The notes: a model not told the origin generated them from the sequence alone. DNA of 64,000 nt from Bacteroidota bacterium (GCA_023387965.1 JAEWHE010000009.1:124001-188000), one strand, 5' to 3'; numbered from the stretch's first letter, positions 44,054 to 52,571 are shown. A program made the numbers and translations.

Positions 44054-45445
44054 TTAGGAACCGATTGCCTGATACACGAATCCAATTGCTCTTAATTTTT
44101 CGGCATCTAGAATGTTTCGACCATCGAAAACAAAAGCTGGCTTCAACATATTGTCATAAATTTTTTGCCAATCATACTCACGAAATTCGTCCCATTCGGT
44201 TAACAAAGCTACAGCGTGAGAATTTTGCATGGCTTCATAAGGATTTTCTGTAACGGAAACGCTGGTTTTATTTTCTTCCGGTGTTCTTGTTCCGAGGTAA
44301 TTTAAGTCGCTATAAACTTGATTCGCTTCTACTTTTGGATCATAAACAGCAATTTGCGCTTGTTCGTTAACCAAATCATCGGCTACATAAATTGCCGCAG
44401 ATTCTCTGGTATCATTCGTGTCTTTTTTGAAAGCCCAACCCAAAAACGCAATTTTTTTGCCTGAAACGGTATTGTATAAAGTAGTAACGATTTTTCTTGC
44501 GAAACGACGTTTTTGATGGTCGTTCATAATGATTACTTGTTCCCAATAGTCAGCGACTTCACTCAATCCATAAGATTTTGCGATATAAACAAGATTTAAA
44601 ATATCTTTTTGAAAACACGATCCACCGAAACCAACTGAAGCTTTTAAAAATTTCGAACCAATTCGGCTGTCCATTCCAATTGCTTTTGCCACTTCGTTGA
44701 CGTTTGCGCCAGTTTTTTCACAAAGTTCAGACAATGCGTTAATGGACGAAACTCTTTGTGCCAAATAAGCGTTTGCCGTCAGTTTTGACAACTCTGAAGA
44801 CCAAAGATTTGTGGTTAAAATTTTATTTCGATCCACCCAATTGGCGTAAACTTCAATCAATTTTTCAACTGCTTCCTGTCCTTCCGGCGAAGGATCTCCA
44901 CCAATTAAAATTCTATCCGGATTGAGCAAATCCTGAACAGCGGTTCCTTCGGCTAAAAATTCAGGGTTGGACAAAATTTGAAAACGAACGCCGCTTCCGG
45001 TATTTTCCAAAATATTTTTCACGGCTTCGGCAGTTCTCACCGGAAGCGTAGATTTTTCAACTACAATTTTATCGGAAGTGGAAACCTTGGCAATTTGTCT
45101 GGCGCAAAGTTCAATAAATTTCAAATCTGCCGCCATACCTTTCCCTGAACCGTAGGTTTTTGTAGGTGTATTTACCGAAATAAAAATCATTTCTGCTTCT
45201 GCAATTGCCTGTTCAACTTCGGTAGAAAAAAATAAATTTCTGCCACGAGCTTCGGCTACCACTTCTGCCAATCCTGGTTCGTAAATAGGAATCTGACTTA
45301 CATCGGGATTGTTCCAAGCCGCAATTCGGGCTTCATTGAGATCTACAACTGTAACTTGAATTTCGGGACATTTTTGTGCAATAACAGCCATCGTTGGTCC
45401 TCCAACATAACCGGCTCCAATGCAACATATTTTTTTTATTTTCAT
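44054..45445 (-). CDS. ugd: UDP-glucose 6-dehydrogenase (long, eukaryote-like type)
   Basis: A protein of 463 residues from the ATG at 45445 (MKIKKICCIGAGYVGGPTMAVIAQKCP). The frame could start at 45487, but the extra residues do not fit the family. GAGYVGGPTMAVIAQKCPEI, VNTPTKTYG, the catalytic Cys in GFGGSCFQKDILNLVYIA, and FKKDTNDTRES are of the longer UGDH class found in eukaryotes and some bacteria. It makes UDP-glucuronate. It lies between rmlB and wzm. It differs from the TviB-like dehydrogenase at 35488, so the locus has two such enzymes. Confidence 0.92.
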   Translation of the reverse strand: MKIKKICCIGAGYVGGPTMAVIAQKCPEIQVTVVDLNEARIAAWNNPDVSQIPIYEPGLAEVVAEARGRNLFFSTEVEQAIAEAEMIFISVNTPTKTYGSGKGMAADLKFIELCARQIAKVSTSDKIVVEKSTLPVRTAEAVKNILENTGSGVRFQILSNPEFLAEGTAVQDLLNPDRILIGGDPSPEGQEAVEKLIEVYANWVDRNKILTTNLWSSELSKLTANAYLAQRVSSINALSELCEKTGANVNEVAKAIGMDSRIGSKFLKASVGFGGSCFQKDILNLVYIAKSYGLSEVADYWEQVIIMNDHQKRRFARKIVTTLYNTVSGKKIAFLGWAFKKDTNDTRESAAIYVADDLVNEQAQIAVYDPKVEANQVYSDLNYLGTRTPEENKTSVSVTENPYEAMQNSHAVALLTEWDEFREYDWQKIYDNMLKPAFVFDGRNILDAEKLRAIGFVYQAIGS

Positions 45446-45462
45446 TTTAAAAACTGAATTTT

Positions 45463-45567
45463 CTAAATTAAATTTTCTTTGTACCAATCTGTTGCTTTTT
45501 GCAGACCGGATTTAAAATCATACAAAGATTCGCATTCCAATAATTTTGATAATATTCGAATAGTGGC
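45463..45567 (-). pseudogene. Remnant of an NAD-dependent epimerase/dehydratase (C-terminal end only)
   Basis: Reading the minus strand, the frame ending with TAG at 45463 gives SKLLECESLYDFKSGL then QKATDWYKENLI. That is the usual last 25 or so residues of extended SDR sugar epimerases (AKKLLGYEPxxxxxxGLxxTVxWY-like). No start codon or NAD-binding part precedes it, and the frame upstream is AT-rich and unrelated. The remnant lies between ugd and wzm, and probably marks a deleted gene. The ugd reading frame can extend back into it, which explains the longer N terminus. Confidence 0.68.
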
Positions 45568-45643
45568 AAAAATACGGTTTTTTAAAAGCACACTTTTTTT
45601 GTTAACGATATATTTACAAGTTTCATATTTTTTGGAAAAAAAC

Positions 45644-46528
45644 TTAAACTGTGTCGATAAAGTTTTTTTCGGTTTTGTTGAAAATCACTAATCCGAACAA
45701 GAAAATAAATACCGAAAACGCAACTGAATAAATAATCCCGAAAGTTGTAAATTCTCCCTGACCTAAAAATGAGTATTTGAAAAATTCAAAAATACTGGTT
45801 AACGGATTGAGATAAACGAAGTTTTCGTAACCGTAAGGTTTTAATTTTTCTACTACCAAAGATGTTGGATAAACTACTGGCGTGAGGTACATGTACAATT
45901 GAATTCCAAAACCAACTAAAAACGACAAATCTCTGTATTTTGTAGTCATGGATGAAATTACCATACCAAAACCCATTGAAATTAAAGCCATCAAAATTAA
46001 TAATACCGGAAGGAAAACGACCGTCCAATTAGGTCTTAACGTGCTGTCTTGAAAAATAAAATAACCTAAAGCTACCAAGAAAAACAAAAACTGAATTCCA
46101 AATTTGAGCAAGTTAGACACCGTAACGGACATGGGCATGATGACTCTTGGAAAATAAACTTTGCCAAAAATATTTTGGTTGGATTTAAAAGTTTCGGAAG
46201 TAGATTTAAAACAATCCGCAAAGTAAAACCAAAGTGTATTTCCCGCTAACGCAAAAAGAAAATAATTGACGCCATCGGATTCGATTTGGGCAATTTTATT
46301 AAAAATCACAAACTGTACGATGGAAGTCAAAACCGGCTGGATTAAAAACCACAACGGTCCTAAAATAGTTTGTTTGTAATAGGTAACAATGTCCCGTTTT
46401 ACAAACAAAAGAAGCAAATCGCGGTAACGCCAAATCTCGGCAAAATTAAACTCAAAAAGATTTCCCTTCGGGCTAATTTCATACAACCAATCTTTATTTT
46501 TAAGGCTTTGACTTACTTTTTCTTCCAT
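45644..46528 (-). CDS. wzm: ABC-2 type polysaccharide export permease
   Basis: A 294-residue inner-membrane protein with six membrane segments. The start EIWRYRDLLLLFVKRDIVTYYKQTILGPLWFLIQPVLTSIVQFVIF is the hallmark of Wzm/KpsM-like permeases. It forms the channel for lipid-linked glycan. It overlaps wzc by 16 bp, so it is coupled to the second wza-wzc set. No ATPase gene is next to it. The matching Wzt candidate is at 14617-15855. That the two work together is inferred, because neither has another partner in the window. Confidence 0.92.
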   Translation of the reverse strand: MEEKVSQSLKNKDWLYEISPKGNLFEFNFAEIWRYRDLLLLFVKRDIVTYYKQTILGPLWFLIQPVLTSIVQFVIFNKIAQIESDGVNYFLFALAGNTLWFYFADCFKSTSETFKSNQNIFGKVYFPRVIMPMSVTVSNLLKFGIQFLFFLVALGYFIFQDSTLRPNWTVVFLPVLLILMALISMGFGMVISSMTTKYRDLSFLVGFGIQLYMYLTPVVYPTSLVVEKLKPYGYENFVYLNPLTSIFEFFKYSFLGQGEFTTFGIIYSVAFSVFIFLFGLVIFNKTEKNFIDTV

Positions 46529-48957
46529 TTCGATTTTAACTTGGTGAATACTCCTTTTGGTTCGTCTTCGTGATAACCATCGCTGTAATTTCCGTAGCCA
46601 TAACCATAGCCATAACCGTAACCGTAGCGACTTTTATTTTCATATCCATTAAAAACAATGCTAATATTAGTCAATTCCCCTTTTTTATATTTGTCATTGA
46701 CCAAATTCAACATAGATTTTTTAGTTCGGTTTTGTCTTACTACGTAAAGCGTTGCATCACAATGTTGTGCCAATTCGAGCGCGTCGGCAACCAAACCAAC
46801 TGGAGGTGTATCAAGAATAATATAATCGTAATGATTGCGAAGTTCGTCAAGCAATTCTTTCATGGAATCACCCAAAATTAATTCCCCAGGATTTGGCGGA
46901 ATTGGTCCTGAAGTAATCACATCTAAATTATCAATCCCCGTTTTTTGTACGATTTCGCTGAGTGATTTTTGTCCAATCAAATAATTAACAACGCCGAAAG
47001 TATTGTTTAAGTTAAAGTCGCCAAAGATTTTTGGTTTTCTCAAATCTAATCCTACAATCACGGTTTTTTTCTCGCTTAACGCAAAAACAGTTGCAATGTT
47101 AATTGAGCAAAATGTTTTTCCTTCACCACTAATAGATGATGTAACCATCAAAGTTTTGGAACCTACAACATTTTGTTTTTTATACATAAATTGAAGCGAA
47201 GAACGAATGGCTCGAAAGGCTTCCGAAAGCGACGACTTTGGTTTTTCGTAAACCGATAAATTTGACAAAGTTGTTTTTTTTCCTACCACTCCCAAAAGCG
47301 GAATTTTAGTAAGCGAAGTTAAATCTTCCGGAGTGTTGACGCCGTTGTCTAAATAAGTAATTACAAACGCCACGGTTAGCGGAAATAACAAACCTAAAAA
47401 CAACGCCATGATATAATTTACGCTGGTTTTTGGGCCAACCGGACCGTTTCCGGTGTCTTTTGCAGGATCGATAAAATGTATATCCGAAAGGTTTGCCGCT
47501 TTTACAATGTCGGCTTCATTTCTTTTTTCGAGAAAAGTGTTGAATATTTTTTCTGCCAAATCATAATCACGGGTAATTTTAAGCAAATCTTGTTGTTCTT
47601 CCGGAAGTCTTCTGATGGTGCTTTCGGCGGAAGAAATTTTGTTGTTAACCAAAGACAAATCGTTCTGGATTACCGATTTTGCGGCAGCGATATTTTCGAG
47701 CAAAACTTTTTTGATTGCCTCCATTTCGTTATCAAAATCACGGAAAAATTTCTCGTTTTTTACCGCATACGCTTTTTCCGACCGTTGAACCGACAAGGCA
47801 ATCAACCGCGATACATTTCCTACCACGTTTGGATCGTCAATTCCGGCAACCGCTGGAGCTGGTAATTTGCTATAATCGTTGCTGCTGTTGAGATAATTTC
47901 GCAAGGTATTGTAGTACGCCAATTTTCGGTTGATGCCATCGCGCTCTAAATCTAAAATGGACAATTTTTCTGAAAGTTGCTCTCCATTGCCTTCTAACTC
48001 AAACACATTTTTGCCTTTTCGGAAATTTTTCAGTTCGCCTTCGGCACCTTTGAGTTGACCTTCCATCGAAACCAAAGTACTGTCGATAAAAGCAATTGTG
48101 TTGATGGCAAATTGATTTTTGCTGTCAAGCTGATTTTTTCTTAAAACATCGACCGTAGTATTCAAATAATCAACCAATTTGGCTTTGTTCGTCCCTTGAA
48201 GGCTTAATTTTAAAATCGAACCACCTTTGGCATCAGGTTCAACGCCAATTCCTTTAAAACCGGCAACCGTGCCGTTGAAATTATCAAATCTTACAAAATA
48301 TTCGTTTCCCTTATAATTATTAGCATCAGGATTAAGTACCAAAGTCCAATTGAGAAAAGGCAATTTTACTGGTGAACCAACACGGAAACGTTTTTTATAT
48401 TCGCCCGAAACTGTTTTAACGGGATTGTAAGTTTCGGTGGCGTAAACCACGGTTTCTGCTGTTTCCGAAGGAAAATCGATGGTAATTTCGTATTCGGTTT
48501 CGGAAACAAAATTAATTTTAATAGGGATTCCCGCCAATTGCGGTGCGTTGCTATCGATATTTACTTTGAAAGGTGTATTGCCGTAAACATCTACATAATT
48601 ATATTTTCCTTCTTGAAGATATTGAATATAATACTGGAGTTTTGCCACCACTAATTCGTTGTGACTTCTGGATTTTAGTGTGGTAATGACGCTCTGCACC
48701 TTATCAGAAGTTCCTCCCCAGTTGAAAACCAAGCTGGTATTTGAGGTAAAAAAAGGATTGCTTTCATCGCGAACCGTGATGAGGCTTTCCATGGCATAAA
48801 TTTTTTCTTTTCTGGTGTTGACTTGATAGGCTACAAAAAGGCAAATGGCAAGACTTAGCAAAAACCATTTCCAATAGCTGAGAATTTTCATCAAAAAACC
48901 CTTAAAATCAAAATGATTCTGATTTTCAAAAAGGGCAAAATCTTTCGGGTCTAACAT
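46513..48957 (-). CDS. wzc: Polysaccharide co-polymerase with tyrosine autokinase (Wzc), copy 2
   Basis: An 814-residue protein with the Wzz-coiled-coil-kinase layout. The first membrane segment is near residue 25-45. The kinase has Walker A SSISGEGKT ending at 615, Walker A' GLDLRKPK and Walker B IILDTPP. The tail carries a Tyr-Gly run (about 778-789) and then NYSDGYHEDE and a Lys-rich end. It shares the tail style with copy 1 at 19694, but the periplasmic part differs in sequence. The gene is 15 bp after wza copy 2, and its end overlaps wzm. Confidence 0.94.
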   Translation of the reverse strand: MLDPKDFALFENQNHFDFKGFLMKILSYWKWFLLSLAICLFVAYQVNTRKEKIYAMESLITVRDESNPFFTSNTSLVFNWGGTSDKVQSVITTLKSRSHNELVVAKLQYYIQYLQEGKYNYVDVYGNTPFKVNIDSNAPQLAGIPIKINFVSETEYEITIDFPSETAETVVYATETYNPVKTVSGEYKKRFRVGSPVKLPFLNWTLVLNPDANNYKGNEYFVRFDNFNGTVAGFKGIGVEPDAKGGSILKLSLQGTNKAKLVDYLNTTVDVLRKNQLDSKNQFAINTIAFIDSTLVSMEGQLKGAEGELKNFRKGKNVFELEGNGEQLSEKLSILDLERDGINRKLAYYNTLRNYLNSSNDYSKLPAPAVAGIDDPNVVGNVSRLIALSVQRSEKAYAVKNEKFFRDFDNEMEAIKKVLLENIAAAKSVIQNDLSLVNNKISSAESTIRRLPEEQQDLLKITRDYDLAEKIFNTFLEKRNEADIVKAANLSDIHFIDPAKDTGNGPVGPKTSVNYIMALFLGLLFPLTVAFVITYLDNGVNTPEDLTSLTKIPLLGVVGKKTTLSNLSVYEKPKSSLSEAFRAIRSSLQFMYKKQNVVGSKTLMVTSSISGEGKTFCSINIATVFALSEKKTVIVGLDLRKPKIFGDFNLNNTFGVVNYLIGQKSLSEIVQKTGIDNLDVITSGPIPPNPGELILGDSMKELLDELRNHYDYIILDTPPVGLVADALELAQHCDATLYVVRQNRTKKSMLNLVNDKYKKGELTNISIVFNGYENKSRYGYGYGYGYGYGNYSDGYHEDEPKGVFTKLKSKWKKK

Positions 48958-48972
48958 TTTTATAAAGAAAAA

Positions 48973-49767
48973 TTATCTGTTTACAAGCAAGAGAACAGTG
49001 GTAACTAAAGAGATCATTGTCATAACCAAACCAAGACTTTGCAAGCCAGTGGTTCCGGTTCCCCATGTTTTTTGTTTTAACGGTTTGATGTAAATATAAT
49101 CGTTAGGTTGCACGTAAAAATAAGGCGACTTCATGACTTCGGCATCAGTTAAATCTAAAGAATGCATCTCGGTTCCTTGAGGATATTGTCTTACAATGAC
49201 TACTTCTTTTCTGTTTCCTACGGTTGTAATATCGCCAGCATTGGCAACGGCTTCAAGCACGGTCACTTTGTCTTGAAACAAAGTTTGAGTTCCCGGGCTA
49301 TTAATTTCGCCATTCACCGTAAAACGCACGCCAGCTAATTTTACATTGACAAAAATATTAGCCGCTTTGTTAAAATATTCATCTAATAACTGCTTCTCAA
49401 TTTTAGTCCGAATTTCTTCAACTGTAAAACCTAAAACATTTACTTCACCTAAAACCGGAATGCGGATATTTCCATGATCATTAACTGTATAACCATCAAA
49501 ATATAATTGTTGTGCACTTTGCCCTTGAACTCCACCTGTAGCAGGTTGTGTATTAAACATTTCTACTAAAGCCGCATCAAGTGCTTTTATTTTGATGCTT
49601 AAAACATCGTTCACCTGAACACGATAAGGCTTTGAAGCTACCGGATTTACAGCAGCAGCGGTATCTCCTTCATTTTTTTTCTGCAAATAAATTAGGTCTT
49701 GAGTTGGAACGCATGACGTAGAGAAAACGCCAATAGCCAAACAAAAGAACACAAATATTTTTCTCAT
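48973..49767 (-). CDS. wza: Polysaccharide export outer-membrane lipoprotein (Wza), copy 2
   Basis: A 264-residue lipoprotein from the ATG at 49767 (MRKIFVFFCL), which gives a clean type II signal with lipobox FSTSC (Cys19). The longer start at 49788 would put seven extra residues before it. A poly-export domain (VNDVLSIKIKALDAALVEMF) and SLBB domain (VNGEINSPGTQ) follow, then a C-terminal hydrophobic helix. It forms the exit pore with the Wzc encoded downstream. A TATATTTG box lies about 20 bp upstream. Confidence 0.93.
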   Translation of the reverse strand: MRKIFVFFCLAIGVFSTSCVPTQDLIYLQKKNEGDTAAAVNPVASKPYRVQVNDVLSIKIKALDAALVEMFNTQPATGGVQGQSAQQLYFDGYTVNDHGNIRIPVLGEVNVLGFTVEEIRTKIEKQLLDEYFNKAANIFVNVKLAGVRFTVNGEINSPGTQTLFQDKVTVLEAVANAGDITTVGNRKEVVIVRQYPQGTEMHSLDLTDAEVMKSPYFYVQPNDYIYIKPLKQKTWGTGTTGLQSLGLVMTMISLVTTVLLLVNR

Positions 49768-49785
49768 TGTTAGATTATTTCGAAA

Positions 49786-49793
49786 CAAATATA
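49786..49793 (-). promoter_or_regulatory. Putative -7 box for the wza-wzc-wzm operon
   Basis: TATATTTG on the minus strand fits the TAnnTTTG consensus and lies about 20 bp before the wza ATG (49767). The -33 element is not clear. Confidence 0.5.
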
Positions 49794-49822
49794 GTTTTTC
49801 ATTTAGAAAATGCTAATGCTTT

Positions 49823-50443
49823 CTAATTATTTTTAAGCGAATTTTCAAAAGGAATTCGATGCAAGATACTTCGCCCGAGCGTTGCCTCGTCCGCATATTC
49901 CAGTTCATCCCCAACCGGAATTCCTCTGGCAATGGTAGAAGTTACCACAGAAAAATCTTTGATTTGCTTATAAATGTAGAAGTTAGTGGTATCGCCTTCC
50001 ATGGTGGCGCTTAACGCAAAAATAATTTCGCGGATACCTCCAGCTTTCACTTTTTCTACTAACGAATGAATATGCAACTGGCTTGGACCAACCCCGTCAA
50101 TGGGAGAAATTTTACCTCCTAAAACATGATAAACCCCTCTAAAAGTGGCGGTATTTTCTATCGCCATTACATCTCTGATGTCTTCCACCACGCAAACTAA
50201 TTCGTGATCGCGTTTTGGATTATTGCAAATTTCACAAACTTCGGTATCGGAGATGTTGTGACAATTTTTACAGGATTTTATTTCGTCACGCATATTCACC
50301 AAAGCTTCTGCCAAAAAATGCGTTTGGTCTTTGGGCTGCTTAAGCAAATGTAATACGAGTCGCAATGCCGTACGTTTTCCAATTCCGGGGAGTTGAGAAA
50401 TTTCGGCGACTGCTTTTTCTAATAATTTCGATGAAAATTCCAT
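49823..50443 (-). CDS. recR: Recombination mediator protein RecR
   Basis: A 206-residue DNA-binding protein that helps load RecA at gaps with RecF/RecO. It has an N-terminal helix-hairpin-helix (LPGIGKRTALRLVLHLL), a four-cysteine zinc site (CKNCHNISDTEVCEIC) and a Toprim domain (VCVVEDIRDVMAIE). Length is normal. A promoter-like TAACTTTG box lies only about 5 bp before the ATG, so the message may have almost no leader. Confidence 0.96.
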   Translation of the reverse strand: MEFSSKLLEKAVAEISQLPGIGKRTALRLVLHLLKQPKDQTHFLAEALVNMRDEIKSCKNCHNISDTEVCEICNNPKRDHELVCVVEDIRDVMAIENTATFRGVYHVLGGKISPIDGVGPSQLHIHSLVEKVKAGGIREIIFALSATMEGDTTNFYIYKQIKDFSVVTSTIARGIPVGDELEYADEATLGRSILHRIPFENSLKNN

Positions 50444-50447
50444 GGCG

Positions 50448-50455
50448 CAAAGTTA
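50448..50455 (-). promoter_or_regulatory. Putative -7 box immediately before recR
   Basis: TAACTTTG on the minus strand sits 4 bp before the recR ATG at 50443. If used, transcription would start at or next to the start codon. Confidence 0.45.
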
Positions 50456-50687
50456 ATCAATATTTCATACCAGAAGCATTGCTGGATTAGGTTGGCACGA
50501 GTAAATTTTTCCAAAAAAATAAAAAAAATCATACCTTAATATATATGAACTCGAAAAAATATCCCCCGCAAGTCACGTTCAGATTTCAAAATGATGTCGT
50601 TTATTCAAGAAACGCAAGAAAATTCGGGCTATGAAAAGTGTTTTTTAACTACTGAGAATCAGCAATTAAAATAATATTTTAGAGTAG

Positions 50688-50718
50688 TTTGTATTTGTAG
50701 AAAATATTTGTACTTTTG
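50688..50718 (+). promoter_or_regulatory. Promoter of the rplM-rpsI operon
   Basis: TTTG (50688-50691), a 19-bp spacer and TACTTTTG (50711-50718) match the Bacteroidetes -33/-7 consensus very well. The rest of the 320-bp spacer between recR and rplM (from 50456) holds no open frame or repeat that I can see. Confidence 0.8.
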
Positions 50719-50763
50719 CAACCCCTTTATTGGGGATGGAATGTTTAATTAAAATAAATTATT
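50719..50763 (+). promoter_or_regulatory. Leader of the rplM mRNA with a 5' hairpin
   Basis: The predicted start of transcription falls at the CCCC of CCCCTTTATTGGGG (50722-50735), so the mRNA would begin with a short GC hairpin in an otherwise AT-rich 45-nt leader. Ribosomal operons often have protein-binding leaders. Autoregulation by L13 is an inference. The start codon GTG at 50764 follows an A/T-rich stretch without a Shine-Dalgarno box. Confidence 0.4.
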
Positions 50764-51219
50764 GTGAACAATTTAAGCTACAAGACAATTTCAGCTAACA
50801 AAGCCACTGTACAAAAAGAGTGGATTGTTGTAGATGCTGAAGGGCACAACTTGGGCCGTCTTGCTTCTAAAGTGGCTATGATCCTTAGAGGTAAGTACAA
50901 ACCAAGCTATACCCCGCACGTGGACTGTGGAGATAATGTAATTATTATCAACGCAGAAAAAATCAACCTTACCGGTAACAAGTTGGATGACAAAACTTAC
51001 ATCCGCCACACAGGTTACCCAGGAGGACAAAGAATCCTTTCTGCTAAAGTGCTTCAGGCAAAAAATCCTGCTGCGTTAGTAGAAAAAGCGGTAAAAGGAA
51101 TGCTTCCAAAAAACAAATTGGGTGCTCAACTTTTCCGTAACCTAAATGTAAATGTAGGTTCTGAGCACAAAATGGAGGCTCAAAAACCTAAAACCGTTAA
51201 TTTAAACGATCTTAAGTAA
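50764..51219 (+). CDS. rplM: 50S ribosomal protein L13
   Basis: A 151-residue large-subunit protein. It uses a GTG start that reads MNNLSYKTISANKATVQKEWIVVDAEG, the normal L13 N terminus. ASKVAMILRGKYKPSYTPHVDCGDNVIIINAEKI and RHTGYPGG are conserved. Its stop and the rpsI start overlap in TAATG. The pair rplM-rpsI is the standard operon. Confidence 0.98.
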   Translation: MNNLSYKTISANKATVQKEWIVVDAEGHNLGRLASKVAMILRGKYKPSYTPHVDCGDNVIIINAEKINLTGNKLDDKTYIRHTGYPGGQRILSAKVLQAKNPAALVEKAVKGMLPKNKLGAQLFRNLNVNVGSEHKMEAQKPKTVNLNDLK

Positions 51220-51605
51220 TGGCTACAATTCACAAAATTGGCAGAAGAAAAACTGCAGTAGCCCGTGTTTATGTAACAGAAGGAACTGGAAACATCACGG
51301 TAAACAAAAAAGAATTTACAACTTACTTCCCAACGGCTACGTTACAGTACAAAGTTTTACAACCGCTTTCAATGACTGAAAACGCTGAAAACTTTGACGT
51401 AAAAGTAAATGTTTACGGAGGAGGTACAACTGGACAAGCAGAAGCAGTTCGTATGGCTTTAGCACGCGTAATGTGTGAAGTAAATGCTGAGAACAGAGCA
51501 ATCTTGAAACCAGAAGGCTTATTAACAAGAGACCCAAGAATGGTTGAACGTAAAAAATTCGGTCAGAAGAAAGCTCGTAAGAGATTCCAATTCTCTAAAC
51601 GTTAA
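51219..51605 (+). CDS. rpsI: 30S ribosomal protein S9
   Basis: A 128-residue small-subunit protein. IHKIGRRKTAVARVYVTEGTGNITVNKK opens the family, and the end is the basic tail RMVERKKFGQKKARKRFQFSKR that reaches the P-site tRNA. It is translationally coupled to rplM. Confidence 0.98.
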   Translation: MATIHKIGRRKTAVARVYVTEGTGNITVNKKEFTTYFPTATLQYKVLQPLSMTENAENFDVKVNVYGGGTTGQAEAVRMALARVMCEVNAENRAILKPEGLLTRDPRMVERKKFGQKKARKRFQFSKR

Positions 51606-51612
51606 TATTACC

Positions 51613-51687
51613 GTCTTGCTCAAGGCGAGCAAGACATCGCTTATTTATTTTTTAAAAACAATGTTGTTGTTCCTGTCGAGGCAGGAA
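51613..51687 (+). promoter_or_regulatory. Two hairpins in the rpsI-rpsB spacer
   Basis: GTCTTGCTC (51613-51621) pairs perfectly with GAGCAAGAC (51627-51635) over a 5-nt loop. A second stem, TTCCTG/CAGGAA, spans 51670-51687. The first begins 8 bp after the rpsI stop and lacks a direct T-run, so it may be an attenuator or RNA-processing site rather than a full terminator. Word-like repeats follow (51705-51750). Confidence 0.5.
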
Positions 51688-51785
51688 ATTAGTTTAGCAT
51701 CTAAATGAAGCCTAGAGCCAAAAGCCTAACGCTTAAAGCCCAAAAGGAACATTGCTAATTCAACAGAACGTAAACTATTATTAAA

Positions 51786-52562
51786 ATGGCAAACAAAGTA
51801 GAAGTTAAAGACTTACTGGAAGCAGGTGTTCACTTCGGACACATGACCAGAAAATGGGATCCAAATATGGCTCCTTACATTTATATGGAACGTAATGGAA
51901 TCCACATTATCAATCTATATAAAACTGCAGCTAAAATTGAAGAAGCTAATGAAGCTTTGAAAAAAATTGCTGCATCAGGTAGAAAAATTTTATTCGTAGC
52001 TACCAAAAAACAAGCGAAAGATATCGTAGCTGAAAAAGCAGCTGCTGCTAACATGCCTTACATCACTGAAAGATGGCCAGGTGGTATGTTAACTAACTTC
52101 GTTACTATCCGTAAAGCTGTTAAGAAAATGGCTTCTATTGATAGAATGAAGAAAGACGGTACTTTCAACACATTATCTAAAAAAGAACGTTTACAAGTTG
52201 ATCGTCTTCGTGCAAAATTAGAGAAGAACTTAGGTTCTATCGCTGATATGTCAAGACTTCCAGCGGCATTGTTTATTGTAGATATTAAAGCTGAACACAT
52301 CGCGGTTAAAGAAGCTCAAAAATTAAACATTCCAGTTTTTGCAATGGTTGATACAAATTCAGACCCACGTGAGGTTGATTATGTAATCCCTGCAAATGAT
52401 GATGCTTCTAAATCAATTGAAAAAATCCTTTCTTTAGTAACAGCTGCTGTAACCGAAGGTCTTTCTGACAGAAATACAAATTCTGAAAAAGAAACTGAGC
52501 AACCAGCAGAAGAAGTGAAAGCGGCACAAACAGAAGCAGCTCCAACTTCAACTGAAGAATAA
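51786..52562 (+). CDS. rpsB: 30S ribosomal protein S2
   Basis: A 258-residue protein. VKDLLEAGVHFGHMTRKWDPNMAPYIYMERNGIHIINLYKT, RWPGGMLTNF and VFAMVDTNSDPREVDYVIPANDDASKSI are S2 signatures. The last 25 residues are an acidic tail (EKETEQPAEEVKAAQTEAA) found in Bacteroidetes S2 proteins. tsf follows after a 127-bp spacer with a long hairpin. Confidence 0.98.
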   Translation: MANKVEVKDLLEAGVHFGHMTRKWDPNMAPYIYMERNGIHIINLYKTAAKIEEANEALKKIAASGRKILFVATKKQAKDIVAEKAAAANMPYITERWPGGMLTNFVTIRKAVKKMASIDRMKKDGTFNTLSKKERLQVDRLRAKLEKNLGSIADMSRLPAALFIVDIKAEHIAVKEAQKLNIPVFAMVDTNSDPREVDYVIPANDDASKSIEKILSLVTAAVTEGLSDRNTNSEKETEQPAEEVKAAQTEAAPTSTEE

Positions 52563-52571
52563 ATCAAATTT

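Noticed and set aside
44054..45487. Longer start for ugd at 45487
   Set aside because: The extra 14 residues do not fit the family and overlap the epimerase remnant; the ATG at 45445 gives the conserved start.
47476..47865. Plus-strand open frame of 129 codons opposite wzc copy 2
   Set aside because: Opposite the coiled-coil part of Wzc; Phe- and Ile-rich composition typical of antisense frames.
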